A stretch of DNA of 34,088 nt from Lachnospiraceae bacterium (GTDB lineage Bacteria > Bacillota > Clostridia > Lachnospirales > Lachnospiraceae), in assembly GCA_022510615.1 (NCBI GenBank), contig JAFLTC010000021.1, forward strand, positions 1 to 34,088, read 5' to 3'. Below are positions 7,285-14,966 of this stretch, piece by piece. How positions within the stretch are numbered: position 1 is the stretch's first letter; every line of letters begins with the position of its first letter. The notes beneath the pieces are model-generated. The model was not told where the DNA came from. It was given only the letters and a program-made list of their open reading frames with translations, and did not search any database. The position numbers were made by a program, and so were the translations under genes.

Positions 7285-7317
7285 ATTTATTCCCACAAAT
7301 GCTTCAAAACAGCAGGA

Positions 7318-7347
7318 TTGGAAAAGAAATCAAGGAAAAAATATAGT
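7318..7347 (+). promoter_or_regulatory. Possible promoter for the AraC-HD gene
   Basis: TTGGAA (7318-7323) and TATAGT (7342-7347) with an 18-base spacer, about 40 bases before ATG 7387. Moderate match. Confidence 0.4.
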
Positions 7348-7386
7348 ATAAAGGAATTACCACGTGGAAAGTAAAGGAAAGGTGCT

Positions 7387-8295
7387 ATGAAATCCAGCGA
7401 TACGATTCTTAAAAGCAAACGTTATATTGAAGAAAATCTGGAAACGCCACTGACAGTCTCAAAAATTGCTTCTGCCATGGGATATACGGAATTTCACTTC
7501 TCCAGAATGTTCAAGAAGAATATGGGCATATCGGTTATGAAATATGTTCAAAGGCGGAGGCTGATTATGGCCTCTGAAGCTATATTAAATGGCACAAAGA
7601 TTATAGATGCCGCCTATCAATATGGCTGGCAGTCCCCCAGTGGCTTTACAAAATCCTTCAAGCGGGAGTTTGGATTTGCCCCTTCTTTGTTACGGGCATC
7701 GCAAATAGTATATTTGGAATGGAGGGATAATATGAATAATCAATGTTTAAAAACAACAGAAGAGCATGCCACAAAAGAAGAGTTGTTGGAAATACTATGG
7801 CAGGAAATGCTGGACAACAAAATTGCCATGGAGAGAGAGGAACTGGAAAAGATATACGGGTATGCCGATATGGTGTATAATGGCTTAAAGCGATATTCCG
7901 GGGATGATTATATAACTCACACCTTAAACGTCGCAATTCTTCTGGCAATAATGAATGCGGAAAAAAATGTCATAATTGCAGGATTATTTTGTGACGCCAC
8001 ATCGAAAACAAATATTACCTGTGAGGAATTGAGAAAAAAGCTTCCAAAGGAAAGTGTCAAAATACTGGAAGCCTTGGAATCCTTTACCGTTTTTGATGAA
8101 GCTCTTCCGGATGGTATAATTCTGGTTAAGTTGGCAGAACGGCTTCATAATATGCGGACAGCCGGATATATGGACAAAGAAAAAATGAAGCTAAAGGCGA
8201 AGGAAACCATTGATTTCTTTATTCCTATGGCGCAAAAACTGGGAAATGAAAAATTAATATCGGAATTAAACGATTTATCCCTATTATATTTATAA
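7387..8295 (+). CDS. AraC-family regulator fused to a degenerate RelA/SpoT-like HD domain
   Basis: Product of 302 residues with an unusual order. Residues 5-105 are an AraC-type double helix-turn-helix (LTVSKIASAMGYTEFHFSRMFKK, then IIDAAYQYGWQSPSGFTKSFKREFG), placed at the N-terminus. Residues about 155-300 resemble the HD hydrolase domain of RelA/SpoT: YITHTLNVA, a motif where LLHDxxEDT should be but FCDATSKTN is found, then KLAERLHNMRTAGYM and AKETIDFFIPMAQKLG. The HD histidine is replaced by Cys and the ED pair is lost, so metal-dependent (p)ppGpp hydrolysis is unlikely; the domain may instead bind a nucleotide or alarmone as effector. RelA-like features outside the metal site are well kept. 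The gene lies just upstream of larBC on the same strand and may regulate it. Confidence 0.85.
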   Translation: MKSSDTILKSKRYIEENLETPLTVSKIASAMGYTEFHFSRMFKKNMGISVMKYVQRRRLIMASEAILNGTKIIDAAYQYGWQSPSGFTKSFKREFGFAPSLLRASQIVYLEWRDNMNNQCLKTTEEHATKEELLEILWQEMLDNKIAMEREELEKIYGYADMVYNGLKRYSGDDYITHTLNVAILLAIMNAEKNVIIAGLFCDATSKTNITCEELRKKLPKESVKILEALESFTVFDEALPDGIILVKLAERLHNMRTAGYMDKEKMKLKAKETIDFFIPMAQKLGNEKLISELNDLSLLYL

Positions 8296-8344
8296 TTTTT
8301 CCCATTCTTTCTTCAACATGGTAGAAAAATCCCCCTACATATGT

Positions 8345-8350
8345 TATAAT
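8345..8350 (+). promoter_or_regulatory. Possible -10 element for larBC
   Basis: Perfect TATAAT. The -35 position 17 bases upstream (TAGAAA, 8322-8327) matches four of six. If used, transcripts begin near 8357 and carry the leader hairpin at 8370-8405. Confidence 0.4.
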
Positions 8351-8369
8351 CAAACAACTGATACGGAAC

Positions 8370-8405
8370 AAAAGCGGTTCTGCTGTAATCAGCGGAATCG
8401 CTTTT
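8370..8405 (+). promoter_or_regulatory. Leader hairpin upstream of larB (attenuator or terminator)
   Basis: Arms 8370-8385 and 8390-8405 pair over all 16 positions (14 Watson-Crick, two G-U), with a TAAT tetraloop, and the right arm ends TTTT. It lies 75 bases past the AraC-HD stop and 19 bases before the larB ribosome binding site. It is either the terminator of the upstream gene or an attenuator in the lar leader. Confidence 0.65.
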
Positions 8406-8434
8406 CTAATCATGGATTCTTTCGGAGGAAGCGG

Positions 8435-9196
8435 ATGAAAAGCGAAACAAAACAGATTCTGGAGGCCGTACAAAACGGCAGCCTGTCGGTGGACGAAGCA
8501 CTTTTAAAACTGAAAACAGAGCCCTACGAGGACATTGGCTTCGCAAAGGTAGACCTTCACCGCAAGGTGCGGCAGGGCGTTCCCGAAGTCATTTACGGCG
8601 CAGGGAAAACGCCGGAGCAGATGATTGGTATTACCGATGCCATGAAGAAAAACGGACAGGAGCGCATTTTGATTACCCGTCTTTCTCCCGAAGCCGCGGA
8701 AGAAATCACACAGGTTCATTCCATTACCTACTATGAGAATGCTAGGATAGGGCTTGTGGGTGATTTGCCTGCCCCGGATGGAATTGGAGCGATTGTGGTC
8801 GCAACAGGCGGTACCAGTGACATTCCCATTGCCGAGGAGGCGGCTCTTACGGCGCAGGCTCTCGGAAACGCCGTGACCCGGCTTTACGATGTGGGAGTTG
8901 CGGGGCTGCACCGGCTTTTATCCCATAAGGAAGATATTATGAGTGCCAGCGTTATCATTGCCATTGCCGGCATGGAAGGGGCGCTGGCCAGCGTCATCGG
9001 CGGACTTGCGGATTGTCCTGTTATCGCCGTTCCCACCAGCGTTGGCTATGGAGCGTCCTTTCAAGGCCTTTCTGCTTTGCTGTCGATGCTGAACTCCTGC
9101 GCCAGCGGGGTGTCTGTTGTCAATATTGATAATGGCTTTGGAGCCGGATATCTGGCAAGTATGATAAACCACATGGAGGTAAGAGAGGAAAAATGA
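8435..9196 (+). CDS. larB: LarB, nickel-pincer cofactor biosynthesis carboxylase/hydrolase
   Basis: LarB starts synthesis of the nickel-pincer nucleotide of lactate racemase and related enzymes: it carboxylates the pyridinium ring of nicotinic acid adenine dinucleotide and cleaves the phosphoanhydride. The 253-residue protein has the AIR-carboxylase-like core with ATGGTSDIPIAEEA, LYDVGVAGLHRLL and IAGMEGALASVIGGL, ending in FGAGYLAS, all family features. ATG 8435 is chosen over an upstream start because GGAGG (8424-8428) precedes it and the N-terminus MKSETKQILEAVQNGSLSVD is typical. Its TGA overlaps the larC ATG (ATGA), giving coupling. larE and a LarA-type racemase are not in this window. 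Confidence 0.93.
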   Translation: MKSETKQILEAVQNGSLSVDEALLKLKTEPYEDIGFAKVDLHRKVRQGVPEVIYGAGKTPEQMIGITDAMKKNGQERILITRLSPEAAEEITQVHSITYYENARIGLVGDLPAPDGIGAIVVATGGTSDIPIAEEAALTAQALGNAVTRLYDVGVAGLHRLLSHKEDIMSASVIIAIAGMEGALASVIGGLADCPVIAVPTSVGYGASFQGLSALLSMLNSCASGVSVVNIDNGFGAGYLASMINHMEVREEK

Positions 9197-10461
9197 AAAC
9201 CCTATACTTAGATTGCGGGATGGGCGCCGCAGGCGATATGCTGACCGCCGCCCTGATAGAACTGTTACCAAATCCCGACGAATTCATTGAAAAATTAAAT
9301 ACCCTGTCGATTCCGGGCGTACAGATAAAAAAAGAGACTGCTGTGAAATGCGGAATTACCGGCACACATATTTCCGTCACCGTCCACGGCGTGGGGGAAA
9401 GTGAGGAAATGTACGGTCATCACAACAAACATGAGCATAACCACGGTCACGAGCATGAGCACAAACATAACCATGCCCACGATACACACCAACATGAGCA
9501 CAACCACGCCCACCATCACAGCAGCATGCACGAGATAGAGCATATCATCTCCGATTTGAAGCTGCCTAAAAAGGTGCAGGAGGACGTTCTTGCGGTTTAC
9601 GGTCTGATTGCGGAAGCGGAAAGCCATGCCCACGGCGTGCCGGTGACAGAGATTCACTTTCACGAAGTCGGTACCATGGATGCGGTTGCCGATGTTACCG
9701 CAGTGTGCCTGCTGATGAACGAGCTTTCTCCCGATGAGGTAGTCGTATCCCCTGTCCATGTGGGGAGCGGTCATGTGAAGTGCGCCCACGGGGTTTTACC
9801 GGTTCCTGCGCCCGCCACCGCCCACATCTTGAAAGATGTTCCGATTTACGGTGGCGATATAAAGGGAGAACTTTGCACCCCTACCGGAGCGGCACTTTTG
9901 AAGCATTTTGCCACCCGTTTCGGGGCTATGCCCGTGATGAAAACACAGGCCATCGGATATGGAATGGGAAAAAAGGATTTTGAGACGGCAAACTGTGTCC
10001 GTGCCATGCTTGGTGAAACGGCGGATAAAACCGATGTCATGCTGGAGCTGTCCTGCAACGTGGATGACATGACAGCGGAAGCCATCGGCTTTGCTACAGA
10101 GCGTTTGTTTGAAGGTGGCGCCCACGAGGTTTACACGATTCCTATCGGTATGAAAAAATCCCGTCCCGGCACATTGATTCGTGTGATATGTAAGGAGCAG
10201 GATAAGGAAAATATTCTTCATCTGCTGTTTCAACATACCACCACTATCGGGGTGCGTGAGGCGGTAACCCATCGGTATGTTTTGAATCGGAGTATGGAAA
10301 CTGTTCAGACGCCTTATGGGGAGGTTCGCCGTAAGATTTCATCCGGCTACGGGGTTTTACGGATGAAGTATGAGTATGATGATTTGTCACGAATTGCGAA
10401 AGAGCAGAATATCAGCCTTGACGAAGTTAAGAAGCGTCTGGAGTCCGATGGCACAATCTGA
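9193..10461 (+). CDS. larC: LarC, nickel insertion protein (single-ORF form)
   Basis: LarC is the CTP-dependent nickel cyclometallase that inserts nickel in the last step of the nickel-pincer nucleotide pathway. The 422-residue product begins with the family motif LDCGMGAAGDM. It has a long His-rich stretch at about residues 76-112, probably nickel binding or storage, then HFHEVGTMDAVADV, GELCTPTGAALL and the C-terminal SCNVDDMTAEAIGFATERL region. In Lactobacillus plantarum the two halves are joined by a programmed frameshift; here they are one uninterrupted frame. It overlaps larB by 4 bases and is followed after 13 bases by the SpeE-like gene, so all three probably share an mRNA. Confidence 0.93.
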   Translation: MKTLYLDCGMGAAGDMLTAALIELLPNPDEFIEKLNTLSIPGVQIKKETAVKCGITGTHISVTVHGVGESEEMYGHHNKHEHNHGHEHEHKHNHAHDTHQHEHNHAHHHSSMHEIEHIISDLKLPKKVQEDVLAVYGLIAEAESHAHGVPVTEIHFHEVGTMDAVADVTAVCLLMNELSPDEVVVSPVHVGSGHVKCAHGVLPVPAPATAHILKDVPIYGGDIKGELCTPTGAALLKHFATRFGAMPVMKTQAIGYGMGKKDFETANCVRAMLGETADKTDVMLELSCNVDDMTAEAIGFATERLFEGGAHEVYTIPIGMKKSRPGTLIRVICKEQDKENILHLLFQHTTTIGVREAVTHRYVLNRSMETVQTPYGEVRRKISSGYGVLRMKYEYDDLSRIAKEQNISLDEVKKRLESDGTI

Positions 10462-10474
10462 AAGGAGCGAATCC

Positions 10475-12082
10475 ATGAGCAGGAATACGATTCTAAGTAA
10501 AAAAACGTATTTATATCTGACCGAATTTTTTGCCGGTATGTCCGTCATGGCGGTGGAGCTGGGAGCCAGCAGACTGTTGGCTCCGTATTTTAGTTCCTCC
10601 CAGATTGTGTGGACGATTATCATCGGTACGATTATGATTGCCATGGCGTTAGGAAATATCTACGGTGGGAGAAAGGCGGACAAGGACCCGAATCCGGACA
10701 AGCTCTACCGGCGGATTCTCATTGCCGCCATATGGATTGCCGCTATTCCTGTCCTGGGGAAATATATCATTCTGGGAATATCAGCCCTTCTGATTTTTAC
10801 CGTCAGTAATCAGTTTCTCATTATCGCCGCCTTTGCGGCCTGCATGGTCATTTTTGTGTATCCCTTGTTCTTACTTGGAACCGTGACACCTTCCCTGGCA
10901 AAATATACCGTGGACAGTTTGGACGACAATGGTAGAATAGTGGGAACACTGGGGGCCTTTAATACGGTGGGAAGTATTTTAGGAACCTTTCTTCCGACCT
11001 TTGTAACGATTCCGGCGGTGGGGACCGCCATTACCTTTCTTATTTTTGCCGGAATTCTTTTAGTGCTGGCAGTGATTTATTTTATCAGTGAAAAGAAAAC
11101 AGGGAAGAAAGTACCGGTAACCATTGCGGTCTTTTTAGTCTGCTGTATTTTAGGGCATGAGAGTAGCTTTGCTTTTTGGGAAACAAATCTCACCTATGAG
11201 GGAGAGTCGATTTATAATTATTTACAGGTAAAGGAGGACAGAGAAAGGGTCATTCTGTCAACCAATGTTTTGTTTGGGGTGCAGTCTGTTTTCAAAAAAG
11301 ATAAATCCCTGTCCGGATTGTATTATGATTACGCCATGGCAGCGCCCTATATGAGTGGAGTGAAGGAAAAAGAGCAGGTGGATATACTGATTCTCGGAAT
11401 GGGGACCGGCACCTATGCGACGCAGTGCCGGCGGTATTTTGACAATGTGAATCTGGAGGGAGTGGAGATTGACCAGAAAATCACCAATCTGGCAGGGGAG
11501 TATTTTTCACTTCCGCCGGAGGTAAAGGTCACTACCTATGACGGACGTGCCTATCTGAATACGGTACAGGAAAAATATGATGTCATTATGGTGGATGCTT
11601 ATCAGGATATTACGATTCCCTTCCAGATGTCCTCGGTAGAGTTTTTTACCCTTGTCAGGGAACATCTGAAAGAGGACGGGGTAATGATTGTGAACATGAA
11701 TATGCACAGTAGCGGGGAGGGTACGATTAACGGGTATTTGTCAGATACCATTGCCGCTGTCTTTGATAACATATATACGGTAAATGTCGGCAGAACTACG
11801 AACCGGGAGCTGTTTGCCTCCCAGTCCCGGACCATGCAGGATACCTTTTGGAAAAATGTCGAGAAGGAGACGAACCAGCAGCTGGCGGATATGATGAAAC
11901 TGGTGGGAAATTCCCTTGAGCGGTATGTACCGGGAGATTACCGGATGACGGATGACAAGGCACCGGTGGAATTGTTGGGAATACAGGTCATTGATGAATT
12001 GATTCAGGCGGAGGTAAGCTATTACCGTGGCATTTATGAGAGAGAGGGGCTGTCCGGTTTATTAGAGGAACTCGTGCCGTGA
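10475..12082 (+). CDS. Membrane-fused spermidine synthase-like protein
   Basis: Product of 535 residues in two parts. Residues 1-210 hold about six or seven membrane segments with the start YLTEFFAGMSVMAVELGASRLLAPYF typical of the fused-integral-membrane SpeE-like family. The C-terminal part from about 300 is a Rossmann methyltransferase/aminopropyltransferase fold: ILILGMGTGTYA (SAM-type glycine loop), LEGVEID, YDGRAYL and DVIMVDAYQD. Such proteins are usually annotated as spermidine synthase, but most lack proof of polyamine synthesis and may modify another substrate at the membrane. ATG 10475 is preceded by AAAGGAG starting at the larC stop, so it is probably co-transcribed with larBC. 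Whether it has anything to do with nickel is unknown. Confidence 0.85.
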   Translation: MSRNTILSKKTYLYLTEFFAGMSVMAVELGASRLLAPYFSSSQIVWTIIIGTIMIAMALGNIYGGRKADKDPNPDKLYRRILIAAIWIAAIPVLGKYIILGISALLIFTVSNQFLIIAAFAACMVIFVYPLFLLGTVTPSLAKYTVDSLDDNGRIVGTLGAFNTVGSILGTFLPTFVTIPAVGTAITFLIFAGILLVLAVIYFISEKKTGKKVPVTIAVFLVCCILGHESSFAFWETNLTYEGESIYNYLQVKEDRERVILSTNVLFGVQSVFKKDKSLSGLYYDYAMAAPYMSGVKEKEQVDILILGMGTGTYATQCRRYFDNVNLEGVEIDQKITNLAGEYFSLPPEVKVTTYDGRAYLNTVQEKYDVIMVDAYQDITIPFQMSSVEFFTLVREHLKEDGVMIVNMNMHSSGEGTINGYLSDTIAAVFDNIYTVNVGRTTNRELFASQSRTMQDTFWKNVEKETNQQLADMMKLVGNSLERYVPGDYRMTDDKAPVELLGIQVIDELIQAEVSYYRGIYEREGLSGLLEELVP

Positions 12083-12099
12083 AAGAACAACCGGACAGC
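12049..12099. terminator. Long-loop inverted repeat between convergent genes
   Basis: Perfect 11-bp arms GCTGTCCGGTT (12049-12059) and AACCGGACAGC (12089-12099) around a 29-base loop. The left arm is inside the end of the SpeE-like gene. Probable terminator for either strand, though the T-run (ATTCCTTTG) is poor. Confidence 0.55.
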
Positions 12100-12108
12100 A
12101 TTCCTTTG

Positions 12109-12543
12109 CTATAAATACCTTCTCAGCTCCTTACACAGTTCCTCCTCAATCCCTATCAGACGGTTGCAGATATCCTTGGCGGTCTGGTTTGCTGCCGGAT
12201 ACTGGTTCATATATTTATTCAGGGTCTTTACCCCCATATTACAGCCGTCCGTAACCAAATCTGCCACGGTGGCATCGGAATGGTCCATGCCAACCTTCAT
12301 ATTTGTTTTCAACCAGGACATACTTTTTGCCATGGCGCTGGGATCCTTCTCCTCGCTCTGATACTGAATCAGCTGACTGTGAATTTCATTCCCCAGCTTT
12401 TCGTGGTGGTCCTTGCTTTCCGACAAGAGTTGTTTCAGCTTGGAATCCTGAATTTTTTCTAATACCTCATCAATAGTTGCCACAGCCATTTTCGAGCCGG
12501 CGTCGCATTCTTTCAGTAAATAAATCGTATCGTCTTTTTCCAT
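12109..12543 (-). CDS. Ferritin-like four-helix protein (DUF2383-like)
   Basis: Product of 144 residues, nearly all predicted helix and rich in Lys, Asp and Glu, with the texture of DUF2383 or related ferritin-like bundles (YLLKECDAGSKMAVATIDEVLEK, then LSESKDHHEKLGNEIHSQL). Acidic and His residues in the first two helices (E, DHHEK) could form a metal site, but the full ferritin ligand set is not evident. ATG 12543 is used because GGAGG is 7 bases upstream. It is divergent from tspO. The family is common near spore coat and stress genes in Clostridia; function unknown. Confidence 0.7.
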   Translation of the reverse strand: MEKDDTIYLLKECDAGSKMAVATIDEVLEKIQDSKLKQLLSESKDHHEKLGNEIHSQLIQYQSEEKDPSAMAKSMSWLKTNMKVGMDHSDATVADLVTDGCNMGVKTLNKYMNQYPAANQTAKDICNRLIGIEEELCKELRRYL

Positions 12544-12692
12544 AATCAAACCTCCGGTTTTTTTATTAGTTTCTCCGAAAATAAATATAATATTACAAAC
12601 TTGCGGAAATTTAGGAACATAAAGGAAATAAAAACATCATATCTTATACAGAGAAAAAACGACTTCATTTCATATTTAGAAATAGGAGAACA

Positions 12693-13163
12693 ATGATGTT
12701 AAAAAAGAGATTACTCATTCAGTGTATCATAATTCCGCTGGCAGTAGGCGTTATCGCAGCGCTGCTGTCGAGAGGTGGTATGGAACTCTTCGGAGCATTG
12801 AACCAGCCGCCGCTGTCTCCGCCGGGCTGGCTCTTTCCGGTGGTGTGGACAATTTTATATGTACTGATGGGGATTGCCTCCTATCTGATACTGACCTCAG
12901 AGGCGGATATACAGGATATTACAAAAGCAATGACCACTTACACCCTTCAGCTGGCAGTAAATTTTTTCTGGCCGATATTTTTCTTCCGCTTTCAGTGGTA
13001 CTTCTTTTCCTTTATATGGCTTGTCTTTCTCTGGGTGCTGATTCTCATTATGACCATTCAGTTTTACCGTATTTCCAAGGTGGCGGCCTATTTAATGATT
13101 CCCTATCTGGTCTGGGTAACCTTTGCCGGATATCTGAATCTGGGAGTCTGGTGGCTGAATTAG
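12693..13163 (+). CDS. tspO: TspO/MBR family tryptophan-rich sensory protein
   Basis: Five-helix membrane protein of 156 residues. TspO homologues bind porphyrins and in bacteria have been linked to tetrapyrrole handling and stress. Family marks: LNQPPLSPPGWLFPVVWTIL (residues about 35-55), YLMGIASYLI-type second helix, QLAVNFFWPIFFF, and the end VTFAGYLNLGVWWLN. Start ATG 12693 follows TAGGAGA; ATG 12696 is equally possible. It stands alone, divergent from the ferritin-like gene and convergent with the secreted protein gene. Confidence 0.92.
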   Translation: MMLKKRLLIQCIIIPLAVGVIAALLSRGGMELFGALNQPPLSPPGWLFPVVWTILYVLMGIASYLILTSEADIQDITKAMTTYTLQLAVNFFWPIFFFRFQWYFFSFIWLVFLWVLILIMTIQFYRISKVAAYLMIPYLVWVTFAGYLNLGVWWLN

Positions 13164-13181
13164 AAATCTTTGTTACGGGAT

Positions 13182-14204
13182 TCATATTAGCGCGTTATTA
13201 AGACAATAAAGATGAATTCTACCACTGTCGTCCAAACAGGAAAAATACAAAGTGTCATCTCTGGCGGCGGCAAAGAAGCGGATCTGACTGGTGGCAGACA
13301 TGGGAAGTTCCGATATGTCTGCCGCCTTTTTTAGCGTCTCATCCTCCTGGGTGCCAAAAAACAGACCATCATCAGAGAGTAAATACAACTGCTCCCGGTA
13401 ATTTGTCAGATAAAACGGTTTATTCGTATTTTTGGTATCGCCAAAGGAAACAGTGCCGGAAATTTCTCCGGTGCGGATATCATAACGGGTCAGTTGCCCT
13501 CCCGTTTTATTTGCCTTCGGACTGACAGAGAGATATTGATAATTATAAAAAGAATTGCGGTTTGGGATTCCGGTGATCCGGGAAGCACCAAGGGCCTGTC
13601 CCTCGACAATGTTATAAAATTTTACGGCACGGTTATGATAGGTCAGTGCCAGGGCAGTACCGCTGAATTTAATATCCTGTATGCGGTGGCGGGTGGAGCC
13701 GCCCTTTTTTTTGCGGGCGGCATCCGGACCGGTGGCGGGGACCTGATTTATTTTTTGAAGGGAAATCTTTTTCATTCGGTTTTTCTTTGTCAGAAAGACA
13801 AGAGCCTGTTTCACAGCCCCTTTAGAACGATTACTTTTCAGGCAGGCGTAGAGTCCTCCGGTGGAATTGTAGACAAAATTATCGAGATGGGAATGGGAGG
13901 AAAGTTTCCACCAGTTTTTCACCGGAGAAAAACTGTTATCCGCCTGTAGCGTGCGAATGGTATAGATGCGCTTCTTTTTTTCTATCAGATGCAGGGTATT
14001 ATTTGCGGGATTATAGGCAAAGGTCTCCGGCTGAAATCCTGTCAATGGAATTTCCCCAAAATATAATGTTTCTACTGATGTAGTAGAATGAATAACCTCA
14101 TGGGAACTGACGGAGATGGCAGCCTCGTCCCGCCTCGGAATAGAAAAAGTGCTGGTGGCAAGGAGACAAAAAACCAGCAGACAGTAGACAGCATATTGTT
14201 TCAT
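13182..14204 (-). CDS. Secreted propeller-like protein of unknown function
   Basis: Product of 340 residues with an N-terminal signal peptide (MKQYAVYCLLVFCLLATSTF, cleavage probably soon after). The mature part is rich in beta strands with recurring short patterns such as LHLIEKKKRIYTI, LYACLKSN, LYLLSDDGLFFG and LYFSCLDDSGRIHLYCL, consistent with a beta-propeller of about six blades. There is no lipobox, LPXTG or enzymatic motif. An earlier ATG would add MRCSS in front, but GAGGTG fits ATG 14204 better. Its gene follows the spore coat gene on the same strand, with a long hairpin between them. The C-terminal half of the fibronectin-type protein at 21383 has a similar repetitive layout. Confidence 0.7.
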   Translation of the reverse strand: MKQYAVYCLLVFCLLATSTFSIPRRDEAAISVSSHEVIHSTTSVETLYFGEIPLTGFQPETFAYNPANNTLHLIEKKKRIYTIRTLQADNSFSPVKNWWKLSSHSHLDNFVYNSTGGLYACLKSNRSKGAVKQALVFLTKKNRMKKISLQKINQVPATGPDAARKKKGGSTRHRIQDIKFSGTALALTYHNRAVKFYNIVEGQALGASRITGIPNRNSFYNYQYLSVSPKANKTGGQLTRYDIRTGEISGTVSFGDTKNTNKPFYLTNYREQLYLLSDDGLFFGTQEDETLKKAADISELPMSATSQIRFFAAARDDTLYFSCLDDSGRIHLYCLNNALI

Positions 14205-14281
14205 GGACGAGCACCTCATTTCAGCAAAAAAATCTCATGGATAGTATAACAATATGCAGGGGCAGAAAAAAATATGACAGG

Positions 14282-14344
14282 CAAAAGCTGCCGCACACGA
14301 AGGGATTTTCCGGGAAAGGATTCTCTTTGTATGGGCAGCTTTTG
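14282..14344 (-). terminator. Long-loop inverted repeat downstream of the spore coat gene
   Basis: Perfect 11-bp arms CAAAAGCTGCC (14282-14292) and GGCAGCTTTTG (14334-14344) with a 41-base loop. It follows the stop of the minus-strand coat gene, and a T-rich tract (ATATTTTTTTC) lies some 20 bases further on. Similar in build to the repeat at 12049-12099. Confidence 0.6.
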
Positions 14345-14368
14345 AAATACTGTTTTCATGCCGTCCGG

Positions 14369-14827
14369 TTATGCCATACCGTTTGCCGTCTTATATTTAT
14401 AAATCATCTCGGCGTGGTTTTGCTCCTCGGTCTGGATGTGATTGAGAAGCTTTCGCACATTGGTAGCGGCAAACTGGAATAAATCCGTATTGTAGGTAGA
14501 GGACACCAGCTTTTCTGTGGCAATGGAATCGGTGCATAAGAACTCATCGTGTTTCTTTTCCTCGGAATTATCTCCTGAGGAATAAGTCGCAGTAGGGGTG
14601 AAACCTTCCGTGCCGGTGGTGGTAGCCCCCACCTTTGGAATTTCGCCCTTTAATAGCTGTCCGAGAGAGTCAAAATGCTCCTGTTCGTCATCGCCAAGCT
14701 GGTGAAACAGTTGTTTTAACTGATTATCATTGGCAGATTTTTCATAAAAGCGGTACTTCTCCACACATGTTTTTTCCTGTGTCTGCAAATCCTTGATTAC
14801 GGTTGTTTCCTTTTCTGTCAACTGCAT
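14369..14827 (-). CDS. CotF-type spore coat protein
   Basis: Product of 152 residues with the CotF/ferritin-like signature: LTEKETTVIKDLQTQEKTC at the start, KYRFYEKSANDNQLKQLFHQLGDDEQEH in the second helix, and a paired C-terminal half (IATEKLVSSTYNTDLFQFAAT, then LLNHIQTEEQNHAEMIYKY). A low-complexity Thr/Gly linker (about residues 65-92) separates the two halves. The family is found in endospore formers and associates with the coat. It is one of the main pointers to a sporulating Clostridia host. RBS AAGGAGA lies just upstream. Confidence 0.85.
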   Translation of the reverse strand: MQLTEKETTVIKDLQTQEKTCVEKYRFYEKSANDNQLKQLFHQLGDDEQEHFDSLGQLLKGEIPKVGATTTGTEGFTPTATYSSGDNSEEKKHDEFLCTDSIATEKLVSSTYNTDLFQFAATNVRKLLNHIQTEEQNHAEMIYKYKTANGMA

Positions 14828-14966
14828 CGTGTAAATCTCCTTTTCTTTTTTCTCATTATTTCCCTAAACAGGAAAAATATACTTAAAAAAATTATATTGC
14901 TTGTTTTCTTTTTGGCGCTAATATGATAAAATAAAGTCAAATTATTGTGAAAGGAGTATTATATTA

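Noticed and set aside
9418-9525. Repetitive CAT/CAC-rich DNA that looks like a tandem repeat
   Set aside because: It is the His-rich loop of LarC, a known family feature, and not a separate repeat element.
9295-9789. Minus-strand ORF of 164 codons inside larC
   Set aside because: Shadow of the larC frame; its Val/Met-rich run is the reverse of the His-rich codons.
13494-13949. Plus-strand ORF of 151 codons opposite the secreted propeller-like gene
   Set aside because: No ribosome binding site or family signal; the minus-strand frame has a signal peptide and good start.
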